A stretch of 64,000 bases of DNA, taken from NCBI GenBank assembly GCA_038373885.1, contig JAWZYV010016058.1, positions 372,001 through 436,000 of the forward strand, given 5' to 3'. The stretch's first letter is position 1. The number at the start of each line of letters is the position of its first letter. The notes below the pieces were generated by a model. The model had not been told where the DNA came from, searched no databases, and saw only the letters and a list, made by a program, of their open reading frames with translations. The position numbers and the translations under genes were made by a program. Positions 29,964 to 41,500 of this stretch are shown here, in pieces. The DNA comes from Cheiracanthium punctorium (Eukaryota; Arthropoda; Arachnida; Araneae; Cheiracanthiidae).

Positions 29964-31770
29964 CTAGCTGAAGTGCCCGTCCACGTCGGGTTAGTGAATG
30001 CAAATTTCCAAAAAGCAAGAACTTTCGTCAGCATTGTAGGAGTACACAGAATGAATGTAGCATGTTGCCAAAGTAAAGAAAGCGAAGTTGTAATTTTTAT
30101 GTATAGTTAAAATATTACAGGTTAGAGAATAACTAAGTAATACCATTTCATTCGCTTTAGTCGTAATTATGGGATGCGCGAATGAATATTTACACATACT
30201 GAAATAATTTTCGCAAAATCTCAAAATTTAATCAACATTTTGAAAAATTGGAAGCTTAGAATTTAAGTTGAGTGACAACCTACCATGTCACCCAAATTCG
30301 TTTCATTCCCTGCTCCTTTCATCCCCTGTCTTTATTTCGTGATGCTGGAACAATTTTCAGCATTTTAAAACGATTTTCGCAAAATCTCAAAATGTAATCA
30401 AAATATTTTTAAAATTCAGCGCCTATAAATTAAGATTAGCAACTACCTATCATATCACTCAATTTCGTATCATTCGTATTAGTCGTTATTACGTGAAGTT
30501 TGAAGAAATCATCATTGAACGTATTTTGAGAGAATTTTCACAAAATCTCAAAATCTAATAAACATGTTTAAAAAATTGGACTCCTTTAGTTTATGTTGAG
30601 CAACCATCTATCGTGTGACCAAATTTCATTCATTCGCTTTAGTCATTATTACTTAATGCGGGAACAAAGATTCACTCACTTTTAAACGATTTTCGCAAAA
30701 TCTCGAAATCTGATTAATTTTTTTTAATTAGATGCTTATAGTTTAAGGTGAGTGACCACCTATCATTTCACCAAATATCATTTTTTCACCTTTGCAGTTA
30801 TTACGTGATGTGCGAACACAAATTTACGCAGTTTGAAATGATTTTCGCAAAATTTCAAAATCTAGTCAAGATTTTTTTTTTAATTCGACGCCTATGTTTT
30901 ACGTTGAGTGAGCACCTATCATGAAACCCAATTTCATATCATTCGCTTCAGTCGTTTTTACGTGATGCTTGAACATAAATTTACGCAGTTTGAAAGGATT
31001 TTCGCAAAATCTCAAAATCCAATCAAGAGTTTTTAAAAATTCGACGCGTATGTTTTAAGTTGAGTGACTACCTATCATGACACCCAATTTCAAATCATTC
31101 GCTTCAGTCGTTTTTACGTGATGCTCGAACACAAATTTACGCAGTTTGAAAGGATTTTCGCACAATCTCAAAATCCAATCAAGAGTTTTTTGAAAATTCG
31201 ACGCGTATGTTTTAAGTTGAGTGACCACCTATCATGACACCCAATTTCATATCATTCGCTTCAGTCGTTTTTACGTGATGCTTGAACACAAATTTACGCA
31301 GTTTGAAAGGATTTTCGCAAAATCTCAAAAGCCAATCAAGATTTTTTAGAAAATTCGACGCCTATGTTCTAAGGTGAGTGACCACCTATCATGACACCCA
31401 ATTTCTTATCATTCGCTTCAGTCGTTTTTGCGTGATGCTTGAACACATATTTACGCAGTTTGAAATGATTTTCGCAAAATCTGAAAATCTAATCAAGATT
31501 TTTTTAAAATTCGACACTTATGTTTTAAGTTGAGTGACCACCTATCACGACACCCAATTTCATATCATTCACTTCAGTCGTTTTTACGTGATGCTTAAAC
31601 ACAAAAAAAAGACGTCACGGCACAGAAGTGACAGAATGACAGAATGACAGACAGACAAACTTATTTTTGAGGGTCGCATCGGATTCCCGGGTGCTTGAAA
31701 CGGATAGAAATCGCAAAATTTTTGAATTCCAAGAAATGTACAGACAAAAGTATAATTTTATTTATATAGA
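29964..31770 (-). mobile_element. Non-autonomous Helitron, copy A (minus orientation)
   Basis: On the minus strand it starts TCTATATAAATAAAATTATAC next to a host A, passes through a TGTCTGTCATTCTGTCATTC tract, then nine tandem units, and ends with a CCCG..CGGG-type hairpin, GCACTTCAGCTAG and a host T. TC at the start, a hairpin then CTAG at the end, insertion between A and T, and no target duplication are Helitron hallmarks. The tandem units, judged from the repeated TTCGCAAAATC word, are spaced 166, 161, 155, 152, 157, 157, 156 and 157 bases. No Rep/helicase coding is present, so it depends on enzymes from elsewhere. The 3' hairpin is slightly imperfect (CCCGTCCACGTCGGG on the plus strand). 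Confidence 0.82.
30200..31560 (-). repeat. Internal tandem array of copy A, nine units of about 157 bp
   Basis: Each unit carries GATTTTCGCAAAATC, a poly-T/A stretch, AGTTGAGTGACCACCTATCA, ATTCGCTTCAGTCGTTTTTA and CGTGATGC. The units nearest the 5' end of the element are most uniform in length (156-157) and sequence; those near the 3' end are more diverged. Confidence 0.9.
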
Positions 31771-31827
31771 TATCGTATAAAATCAACAAAAGAATTTACT
31801 AACCACTATTATCAAAGAGTTTTGTAA
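31771..31827. other. 57-bp spacer between two oppositely oriented Helitrons
   Basis: AT-rich sequence starting TATCG and ending GTAA, separating the 5' ends of copies A and B. It begins with the host T expected next to copy A and ends with the host A expected next to copy B. Confidence 0.75.
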
Positions 31828-33309
31828 TCTATAAAAATAAAATTAGACTTTCGTCTGTACATTTCTTGGAATTCAAAAATTTTACAATTTCTATCCGTTT
31901 CAAGCACCCGGGATTCCGATGCGACCCTCAAAAAAAAGTTTGTCTGTCTGTCATTCTGTCATTCTGTCTTTCTGTCATTCTGTCCGTGACGCTTTTTTTG
32001 TTTAAGCATCACGTAAAAACGACTGAAGCGAATGATATGAAATTTTGTGTCATGATAGGTGGTCACTCAACTTAAAACATAGGCGTCCAATTTAAAAAAA
32101 ATCTTGATTGGAGTTTGAGATTTTGCGAAAATCCTTTCAAACTGCGTAAATTTGTGTTCAAGCATCACGTAAAAACGACTAAAGCGAATGATATGAAATT
32201 GGGTGTCATGATAGGTGGTCCCTCAACTTAAAACATAGGCGTCCAATTTCTAAAAAATCCTCATTGGATTTTGAGATTTTGAGAAAATCGTTTCAAACTG
32301 AGTAAATTTGTGTTCAAGCATCACGTAAAAACGACTGTAGCAAATGATATGAAATTGGGTGTCATGATAGGTGGTCACTCAACTTAAAACATAGTCGTCG
32401 AATTTTTAAAAAATCTTGATTGGATTTTCCGATTTTGCGAAAATCGTTTCAAACTGCGTAAATTTGTGCTCAAGCATCACGCAAAAACGACTGAAGCGAA
32501 TGATATGAAATTGGGTGTCATGATAGGTGGTCACTCAACTTAAAATATGAGCATGTAATTAAAAAAATCGATTAGATTTCGAGATTTTGTGAAAATCGTT
32601 TAAAACTGAGTGAATCTTTGTTCCCGCATTACGTAATAACGACTAAAGCGAATGATATGAAATTGGGTCACACGATAGATGGTTGCTCAACATAAACTAT
32701 AGGAGTCCAATTTTTTAAACATTTTTATTAGATTTTGAGATTTTGTGAAAATTCTCTCAAAATGCGTTTATATTTCTTCAAACATCACGTAATAACGACT
32801 AATACGAATGATACGAAATTTAGTGATATGATAGGTAGTTGCTAATCTTAATTTATAGGCGTTGAATTTTTAAAATATTTTGATTACATTTTGAGATTTT
32901 GCGAAAATTGTTTTAAAATGCTGAAAATTTTTTCCAGCATGACGAAATAAAGATTGCAGGGAATGAAACGAATTTGGTTGACAGGATAGGTTGTCACTCA
33001 ACTTAAATTCTAGGCTTCCATTTTTTTCAAAAATGTTGATTGAATTTTTAGATTTTGCGAAAATTATTTCAATATGCGTCAATATTCGTTCGCGCATCAC
33101 ATAATTACGACTAATGCGAATGAAATGATATTACTTAGTTACTCTCTAACCTGTAATATTTTAACAATACATAAAAATTATAACTTCGCTTTCTTTACTA
33201 TTGGCAACATACTACATCCATTCTGTGTACTCATACAATGCTGACGAAAGATCTTGCTTTTTTGGAAATTTGCATTCACTAACCCGTCGAGGACGGGTAC
33301 TTCAGCTAG
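31828..33309 (+). mobile_element. Non-autonomous Helitron, copy B (plus orientation)
   Basis: Starts TCTATAAAAATAAAATTAGA after a host A, followed by TGTCTGTCTGTCATTCTGTC, then seven tandem units of the same repeat as copy A. It ends with the perfect 7-bp-stem hairpin ACCCGTC-GAG-GACGGGT, ACTTCAGCTAG and a host T. It has two fewer units than copy A and is otherwise collinear with its reverse complement. The two form a very large imperfect palindrome. No coding capacity. Confidence 0.85.
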
Positions 33310-33817
33310 TACAACATATAAAAATGTTTATTGCTCTCTACTTCGGACAAGCTTTGTACATCTAAGTTTCAACTGGAGCTCTAGCACGTTCTTATCGGAA
33401 AGCATCCGTCACGGATAGTTCTCACTCACGGATACTGAAAACCTTCGGATAAATATCCGATACCCTCATTTTGACTCTACCACCATGGTTTCGACTAATG
33501 GAAGTGAGAATTTTTATGCCTCTTCCGAAAGTATCGGAACTGGACGCTATCAACCAATCAAAACAAGGCACTCTTTGCCGCATTCGAGCACATAGTTTAA
33601 GTTTATGACATAGTACTTAAATAGGTACCATGTCTTGTCTTATTTTGTTAGTCGATGTCTGGCTGTGTTATACCATGTGAATATACAACGTGTAAGATAC
33701 TAAATCTTTGATACTAATGCACAGTACTCAACTACAGTCGAAAAAAATTAATATCGATTTTCGAACCGCTTCGAACCGCTTACCAAAACTTTGATTGTAA
33801 GTTGCGTGCAATGTTAG

Positions 33818-33894
33818 TTGCGCTTCGGTCGCTGAATCGGTAAGACGCCGGACAATTACTAGGGCGTTATGCGATCGAACCCCGTGCCGCGCAA
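33818..33894 (+). repeat. tRNA-like sequence (degenerate; SINE head or tRNA pseudogene)
   Basis: Outer stem TTGCGC/GCGCAA, a D-arm-like GGTC...GACG around GCTGAATCGGTAA (A-box-like), and GATCGAACCCC (B-box-like, compare GGTTCGAATCC). Anticodon and T stems pair poorly, so this is not a working tRNA. T-rich sequence follows from 33895, as expected for a pol III terminator or SINE tail. It lies inside the transposon at 33373-35203. Confidence 0.4.
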
Positions 33895-34504
33895 TTTTTT
33901 GCTGCACATTTTTTTTTTTTTAATACGCGAATCCTGGTAATTAATTCATTTTTTAGTAAAGTAAATATTTATTTACTTTTTCATTTATTCATTTATTTAT
34001 CATGTTTTTTTTTACTTCTTGTTTATTGATTTTATATTATTATTTAAATTTTATTTCTTTTTGTGAAATCTTTCCTTTGTGGAATCAGAATTTTACACTT
34101 TCAAAATAAATCACTTTTAACACCCACAAAACTCAATATTTCTTTAAGGTACATTAATTTTTGTCAGACAGACTATTTTCCCCCTAATTTTCACCCGTTC
34201 GTGATGCAACAGCAAGAGTATTAATTTTTTAAGCATCATCAATTGTAAAAATATATTCTTTGAATAGCAGAAATAAAATTTTAAAAATATATAAATAAAT
34301 ATACAGTCAACTCACAATTTTACGACCCTTCCGATTTAACGACCCTCTGATGAAGTGCTGACAGTTTTTCAATACCTTTTATAAACTTTATTTTACACTC
34401 AGTATATTCACATGGTATACTACCATTATGCCAAAGATCATTGAAATCCGCATTTTCCTGAAGCCGTGCCTCCTCCTTATAAAATAAAAACGGTAATATT
34501 CGAG

Positions 34505-34697
34505 TAAAAACAAATCAGATTGAAATTATCGTCCAAGCAATGGAAGAAAATCATTACTTAAATGAAAACAACTTTTCCAGTTTTTATAGAGCGCAGCAAA
34601 CGAAATGAGGATTTGAAATCTCTAGCACAAAAATTAAACAGCAGTGGAGGTTTTATTAAGAATGAGAAAGCTTGGCAAAAGATAAGCAGACTGTTAT
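34505..34697 (+). pseudogene. Zeste-like Myb/SANT DNA-binding domain fragment
   Basis: One frame reads NQIEIIVQAMEENHYL then NENNFSSFYRAQQTK and a stop. Shifting one frame continues as RNEDLKSLAQKLNSSGGF then IKNEKAWQKISRLL. This matches the Myb_DNA-bind_5 (regulatory protein zeste-like) domain seen in arthropod proteins, many of them linked to transposons. In PIF/Harbinger elements a related Myb-like protein helps bring the transposase to DNA. The frameshift and stop mean it is broken. I saw no transposase in the same element. It could alternatively be a retrocopy of a host gene, but the flanking inverted repeats favour a mobile origin. Confidence 0.65.
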
Positions 34698-35322
34698 TTT
34701 ATAAATTTTAAATATCATTAAAAATTAGCATTATTACATTCTAATTGTTCTAGGCTCTAAATATTTTTTAAACTCTTGAATCAGTTGGAATGCTAATGAT
34801 TTATTCAACCGAAAATTGTTGATAAATTCGTTGTCGCTTAATTCAAAGGATTTACACCTAGGAATCGAATTTCGATTCCTATGAACCCTTCTAGCATCTT
34901 ATTGTTGTGCAACAGTTGCTACAATTAAAACCGAGCCATTATTTTGATGTAAACAACTACCATCAGAACAAATAACCACGCACGCTGACTTGTATCCGAA
35001 GCGGAAAGAGCTTCTCACTCGCGTTTAACGTGCCGGGAAAAAAAAGTGGAATTTCCGACAGGGTTTCCGATATCGGGAACGTTCCCGAGAGCATCGTGGT
35101 AGACCAAATTGACGCCCTGGTTCGGAATGTGACGTCATGAGTGAGAAAAAGGTTGTTTTTCCGCTTCGGAAAGGTTTCCGAGAAGATCGTGCTAGGGCCC
35201 CTGAACCGGATTGCATAATCGGGTAATATTAAAACAATCTTCTACTAAGCGGGAAGCTCTGCAAGGTGTGAGAAGGAGCTTCTCCAGTCTCAAGAGCTTC
35301 GCTCGTATAGAGCATGCGCGCA

Positions 35323-35375
35323 GAGGAAATTCACTTCAGCGAGGAAGAAATTCCGAGGAGGAAATTCACTTCAGC
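35323..35375 (+). repeat. Short direct repeat GAGGAAATTCACTTCAGC, 35-bp period
   Basis: The 18-mer occurs at 35323-35340 and 35358-35375. The surrounding 35204-35414 frame has no recognisable motif. Confidence 0.8.
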
Positions 35376-35853
35376 TACTTTGGCGCGTTATTTCGTTACT
35401 TTACGATTCACTAAGATGTTTTACCAAATGTGGCATCTGTGATTTTTTGATTGAGGAACGGCTGAGGTTTCTTTCTGTCAGGCCGGAGTACGAATAAATT
35501 GATGTTTAATGACTAAGGCTATAGAGATATCATACGGGCATTTATAAAACAGGAAAATCGCATCTTGTTCATACATAAACCCACACCATTTAGCAAATTA
35601 TGTCAAAGCGAATTGGGATGCACTTATTTGAAGTTAAAACGCAACGAAGCATTAACATTTTACTCATTTGAATAGTTTAATAAATAACTTAAGTGATTGT
35701 GTGTGTGTCTTATTAATCATTTAGAATTTATCTTATTTATTATCTTTAAAAAGTACTTTTTATACAGCATCAAGGGGATTACTTCCAGAACTTCGGTACT
35801 TCGGTATCCGGATGGATTCCACCAACGCACTTACAAACAAAAGAGTGCTGAAT

Positions 35854-36010
35854 CAGTGGCGTATTGGAGGGTTCCTGCCCCACCGAAAATGTAAAACAAT
35901 TATTAAAAAGCAGCTCTTTTAAAACATGGATATTAACTCCGGTAACGACAAAGGTTTTAAAATACTGTACCCCCCCCTCCCCTGGAAGCGGAAACCCATG
36001 TACGCTACTG
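35854..36010. mobile_element. hAT-type miniature element (157 bp)
   Basis: Left end CAGTGGCGTATTGGAGG and right end, reversed, CAGTAGCGTACATGGG. The flanks TGCTGAAT (35846-35853) and TGCGAAAT (36011-36018) agree at 6 of 8 positions, a decayed target duplication. It includes a C-rich stretch near 35970. Non-coding. Confidence 0.6.
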
Positions 36011-36266
36011 TGCGAAATCAATGTAAAAGTAACCCCCCCTGTACTTCTTTTGAATAATTTTTATATTTTGGAGTGCGAAGTGTAATAAAAATGCTCGGTA
36101 AATTGATTCACGAATGCATATAATTTGATTTATATAAAATACAAAAAAAAAAAAAAAAAAAAATGTAAGGCAATAACTAGAAATTTTAAGTTGATTTTGA
36201 AGTGATAGTTAATGAAACATTTTTATACAAATTAATATGTCTGATTCTTTATAGTTACTTCCAAAG

Positions 36267-36310
36267 CAGTGGCGTATCCAAGGGGGGGGGGGTGAGATGA
36301 GTCCAGTCCC
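36267..36310 (+). mobile_element. hAT-type miniature element, left end only
   Basis: CAGTGGCGTATCCAAGGGGG resembles the ends of the elements at 35854 and 36534. No partner end was found before the next element, so it is probably truncated. Confidence 0.45.
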
Positions 36311-36533
36311 TCTCCAAAGTGAGAGAGACACACGGTAAAGATGATCTTATCCCTATTTTATTTAAACTTATATTTATTTTCTTAAAAATGTTCTTACATT
36401 GTATATTAAATTTTAATAGGTTTTTTATCGGAAAATATTTTGTTCCTGTGGGAGCAATGAGTTTTCGAAGATTTTCTCCAATTTTTTAATGTCAAAACAA
36501 ATTATTGATGCTTATATTTATATGGCTGTTGTG

Positions 36534-36703
36534 CAGTGGCGTAGCCAAGAAGGTATTAGGGGGTCACAACCCCACAACCCCATGAGAAATTTTTTGCCAT
36601 ACAAAATGTATATTCTTCACTCCCTTATCACACACACGTATACATGTATGTGAGTAGCCGTAACGCCCCACCCCCTCATGAAAAATGTCTAGCTATGACA
36701 CTG
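36534..36703. mobile_element. hAT-type miniature element (170 bp) with perfect target duplication
   Basis: The left end CAGTGGCGTAGCCAAGAAGG mirrors, less perfectly, the right end (reversed CAGTGTCATAGCTAGAC). The flanks 36526-36533 and 36704-36711 are both CTGTTGTG, a perfect 8-bp duplication typical of hAT. Non-coding. Confidence 0.82.
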
Positions 36704-36711
36704 CTGTTGTG

Positions 36712-37744
36712 TTAGAATTAATTTTGTGAGAATATTTTGATAATAAATATTTACTGAGTTTTGGAAAGTTTTCTTTCATTTCTTTTCTTAAGAATGACCC
36801 AGGTAGCAGTGAAGGTTTTAAACGTTACTATTTGGTTCCAAAGGTTGCATATTCGTTACGTAGCAAATATTCCAATTTCTAAAGCAGCAGAAACGTTGCA
36901 TTTTGGGATACATTTTATCCTGCTACTTATGCTGTGAAAATTTCTTTATTAAAACCAATAATATTATAATTAATAATAATTAAAGAATTACACTTATAAA
37001 GGATTACCCTTATTCAGAGAAAGATCTTAGAAATAGGGGATGAGCGGCTGTCTGATCTAACCGTCTGGTGTGGAGTTAGGGACGATTTTCTTCATATGTG
37101 ATGCGAATACGCTTTAGAGTACCCTAAAATAGATGTTCTACGTCCAAAGTAACCCCCGCACAATACAAATTAGCCCTTGCTTAGCTTTTCCTTAATAAAA
37201 GCCAAAGAATTATATTGCTTGTTCGAACATAATATATTCGGAGATACTACAATGAAAAATATATACCTATAATAATAATGAAAAAAATTTGTTTGAAACT
37301 TCTTCAATAATGCAAGCTGAAATATTAAAATTTCAGCAACAGACTTTTTAATTTACCCGTAGCTGCACAGGCGCAGTCTGCTCTTACCCATACATGATAA
37401 TTGTTTTGTAATTTTAATTCATACTTTCTTTTAAAGAAATTATTCAATCCTATAATTGCTAAGAAACTGGGGGGGTGTAACGGCTTCAAAACTTCACGAT
37501 TCAGACATTAAATTGGAAATGTATAAAATTTGTAGAAAGTCTCCTAGTAAATCTTTTTTTTATTGTTTGACTTTGAATGAAGGCATTAATGTGGATTTTA
37601 TGATTTGACAGTAAATAAATAAATAAATAAATAAATATCTGACAGATTTCAGGAAGCGAGAGTGAAAAGCCGAAAATTAAACGTAATTGCACATTTCAAC
37701 AAATCGCTATACTCCTCAATTAATCGAAAACAAGAGAATTTACA
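36712..37744. other. AT-rich DNA, no gene recognised
   Basis: It includes a short (AAAT)n tract at about 37615-37636. No coding or element ends recognised. Confidence 0.5.
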
Positions 37745-38564
37745 GAATTATTTAGTGCGTGGCGTATTTTTTGCTTGGGATAGTGTGTTATTCTGATTGA
37801 GTTTCGAAAGGGGTTTTAAAGTCGTTACATCAAAATGACGTGATCTATATCACTTACGAAATCTGGGAGTCTTGTTAGAAAATAGTTTTATTTCTTTATT
37901 TAAACGCATAGTTTTAGTCATAGTTACTTTTTCCAAGATCACCAAAGAGCAAGATATGATAGCGAAATTTTTAAGCATATTCTATTGAATTCAAAATCTT
38001 TCTTTACTTGAAAGTTCGTAGAAAATCTCGTAATTCATATCCCCCCCCCCCGTTTTACTTTTAAAAGAAGGCGAAGTGAATGCTCCGTGTTTGCCAAAAT
38101 ATCAAATGTTATGACGGATAGAATTAATGATGCAACAGTTTTAAAATTATTTTACGACAATTTTCGTCAGAAGTGATTTTTCTTTAATTTTTTTAAAAAA
38201 TTTGCAAATTATGTTACATAGTCAGAACAAACTGTTTTCAAAAGGAAATTTTCTTCTTTATCCGATGATGCAAATATCGTTTTACTGCGAGTGTAATTTC
38301 CAGCGTTATTACATATTATGCGAGGAAAAATGCTAAAAATTGCACAAAACACACAAAAACATATCCAGGCTGAATTTTGATAAAATCGCTTCTAGGTGTG
38401 TTAGGATCTGTCCTAGTGAAACCGTATACAAAATTTGGTAGGTTTGCCACCAGCGGTCTCAGCGCTTTGCGATTGAAAGACACGCATAAGAAGATCTGAA
38501 ATCACAAACCTACCTAGCCAGTCCTCTGAATACTTTGTTTACTCTCTGATTTTATTATATAAGA
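37745..38564 (-). mobile_element. Second Helitron-like family, copy 1 (minus orientation)
   Basis: On the minus strand it starts TCTTATATAATAAAATCAGA directly beside a host A. It is collinear with 57293-58100, sharing GGTAGGTTTGTG, ACCTACCAAATTTTG, CACTAGGACAGATCCTAACA and AACCCCTTTCGAAACTCAAT. A TC-initial, AT-rich start next to A resembles the 5' ends of the Helitrons at 31828 and 60889, but no 3' hairpin/CTRR end is identified in either copy. The Helitron assignment is therefore tentative. Non-coding. Confidence 0.55.
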
Positions 38565-41500
38565 TGATCGTTATTGTTGTTTTCCTGCTTTGTTTGTCTC
38601 TCTCTCTATATATATATCTATATGTATGTATAATTTTTATTTTGTTGTCCTTTAAGTTACATTGAATGATTGAAAATTTTTCATTTCAGATACCATGTTG
38701 TTAATAATACAGTATTTTAGCTTACCTTCGCTTTGTCTTTAGTCTTCAAACTTCGGACTAGTTCACTGAATGTGTGGTACGAAGACTCGCGCAGTAATGA
38801 AACTTACGGACGAAACAATCATTTAATTAACACAACTTACATTTACATAAAAAGTCATCAATATACATGCAACTTAACGCTCGCCGTTCTCTATTCTTAT
38901 ACTTGCACCGTTATAAAAGCAGTTCTACTACACATTCAGCAGAGATAATCACGAGGGAAAAACGTCATGTGATGTCCAAGGATAATAATAAGCAGTGTTT
39001 ATTCCTACAGAATGTATATGTCGTATTGGAATTTTCTTATCGTTTGTGTTACATATATATGCCGCCATATGTAACTACTGGTAAAAATGCGTATCCAGTA
39101 AGCACTGAGGATATTTAAATTCGACATTTTATTGATAACACAGAGGACAAAACAATATATATGATCTTCATCACACAATTTGATAAGTGATTTATAGATA
39201 CGTAGAAGTAGGTCGTAACAAGCGTGGGTATTGCATTAAATTTATGGAGAACTATTAATTGGAGAGCAGGAATGAAACTAACATATTAAAGTTTATTACA
39301 ACTTGTTTATTACCCCAGGGAACAAAATACGTTGTTTCACTGAGTAGACAAAAATCCTTGTCTAAAATTAACAGTACTCAAGTTTTGGTAGAAAGAAAAA
39401 TGAAAGCCTTTCAGTGGGAAATCAAAAATAAAATTTGAAAAAAAAACTGGGCGTTCTTGCACGTAGACAGTTTTTTTAAGTATCTTCGGTTACATTGCTT
39501 TAGGTATCGAGTCAAATATGAAGAATAGAGACTTTGACCGGAGCTTCCTTCGTGTCACACTGGAAGAAAACTGGGTAGTCGCAAGGTTTCCGTTTGGGGT
39601 TATTCACTAGTATATATGCAGTTGCCCCTAGCCAGGTCTGTTTTTACCGTTGTATGAGGGAGACAGCATATGATAAATACGGTGATGTATACGGAAGCAG
39701 TAAGCTCCTGTAACAGGAGGTACTTCAATTTCTGCACCCATAGAAGCGAAAGATAGTGCAACATCATACTGTCTGATATGCTCACGGTAATTTCTGCATT
39801 CAGGAGCATCGTAACACAGTAAGTCGCTTAAAAAGATCTGGAGCACCGGGAAACTTACTCAGCTGAATCTTAGAATGGTACAAAATTTCGTATATTTTCT
39901 CTAGGGTTGAGCTGGAATACTCAAGTAAAGCGCTTAAAGAAAAAAAAAAGCTTCTTTTGGCCATAGTCTCACAATTAAGCTCCGAAACGTCACAATTAAG
40001 CTCCGAATATTTGTGGCACTTTGCTTTCCGATATTATGTAGCCCCTGTGCTGCATTTCTTCTTTATCGTATATATTCGCATCTTTTAAAAGCGTCTACTT
40101 AATTTTCATTTTCGCGCTGCGCTCCACACCTACCATTATTTCTGTAATATTGTGCAGCAAGAATTAAATTTGTTTTATGAGTGCAGAAAATAATGGCAAT
40201 TTTACAGACAAACATGCAGCTTTAACCAACAGAGTGAAGCGTGAAAATTATATTTATATTATATATATATTATGCGGTATATTATATTATTATGCGGTAT
40301 ATTTATATTTTACTTCTTTTGATCGCAGATTTAAGTCTCTCCTAATTTAAAAATATTTCTGAAAGGTTCTCACTAGGGACAGTATAAAAAGTTTAACAGA
40401 AATAAAAAGTAACAGTAGAACAGGTAAGGAATCTTTGTGTAGAGAAAATCTGATACAGTATTAGAAATGCAAAATAGCGGAAATACATAAATTTTTTAAT
40501 TAAAGTGAAATCATCATTTGAAACATTTTTAAAAGAAATCTTTGTTTATCTTTTTTAATCATTATCTTAGGATGTTTAGCTTTAGAAGTTTTGAGAACAG
40601 TGTATTATACCATGTTTTTTTTAACTCAATTTAATAATTTATAATACAATTTAGAAACATGGTAATTTAGACAAAGTAGAACTCAGAGCGACGTATGGTA
40701 ACAAAGATGCAAACAACAGTTACATTTTTTGTAGTTGAATTAACTACAAATATAAAGCTGAAATATGATGTGCGGAATAAAAACCTTAATTATTTTAACG
40801 GTCCAGAAAAGTATAAAAAACAATATTTCATTCTTCAATTTATTCGATATTTTAAATAAAAGCAATATATTCATTAATCTGTATTAAAGAATTGAGCTTG
40901 CGAACTTTCTGTATATAATTTTAGATAAAATGTTTACCGCAGAAATAAATCTCTAAACTAAAGAATTAATTTGTAAAGAATGCAAATTCATTTTCATCTT
41001 GTCATTTTGGGCATTGCCTCAATTAACTTTATGCCTTTAAATGCGCCAAATGAAATGCATCATTTATTATGTTTAAAAAGATTCTTAAAATAACTTAGAA
41101 AACTGAGTTAGCAGTACCTACAGTAACTTGCTTGCACTTAGTCATGACTAATTTTTAAAGCAGAAAGCCGCAAATCGAATTCTCAGGCGATTTTTCATAT
41201 GTGCTAATGGATTATGTCTGTATCATTGAACATATTTTACTTATATAAAATCATTTACTTATATAAAATATTTTACACCGTGTGCCTTAGCATTTAGACA
41301 AGGATATATTCCTTCCTGTGAAAGATGAAACACCATTTTTTCATTGAAAATGCTGTCTTCTTATTGACAAACAGGTTTACGCTTCAAAAGTAATGTTACA
41401 CATATTTTTTAGTTACATTTTTGTTCATATTTCGCATTAGTATTATTTTACTAACGGAAAATATAAACAAAATTACACTTCATATCCGCGTTAGAAAACA

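Larger units (their letters stand above)
33373..35203. mobile_element. Terminal-inverted-repeat DNA transposon carrying a zeste-like Myb fragment
   Basis: The left end CTGGAGCTCTAGCACG matches the reverse complement of the right end CAGGGGCCCTAGCACG at 13 of 16 positions. The similarity continues as TTCTTATCGGAAA / ATCTTCTCGGAAA, then looser blocks with TCTCACTCA and TCTACCAC. Inside are a Myb/SANT-like protein fragment and a tRNA-like sequence. PIF/Harbinger elements carry a Myb-like protein beside the transposase, so that superfamily is my inference. I could not confirm a 3-bp or 8-bp target duplication, and the exact ends may be off by a few bases. Confidence 0.55.

Noticed and set aside
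30200..31560. Regular array that might be mistaken for a CRISPR
   Set aside because: Whole 157-bp units repeat without unique spacers, the genome is eukaryotic, and the array lies within Helitron termini.
31866..32075. Open frame within the Helitron copy B
   Set aside because: It runs through the TGTCTGTCATTC simple tract and tandem units, with no Rep or helicase motif.
33818..33894. Functional tRNA gene
   Set aside because: Anticodon and T stems do not pair well, so at best it is a pseudogene or SINE head.
34505..34697. Possible host zeste-like gene
   Set aside because: The domain is frameshifted, stands alone and lies inside inverted repeats, so a transposon origin is more likely.
35211..35414. 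67-residue basic frame rich in Arg and Ser
   Set aside because: Its composition follows a purine-rich local repeat; no recognised domain.
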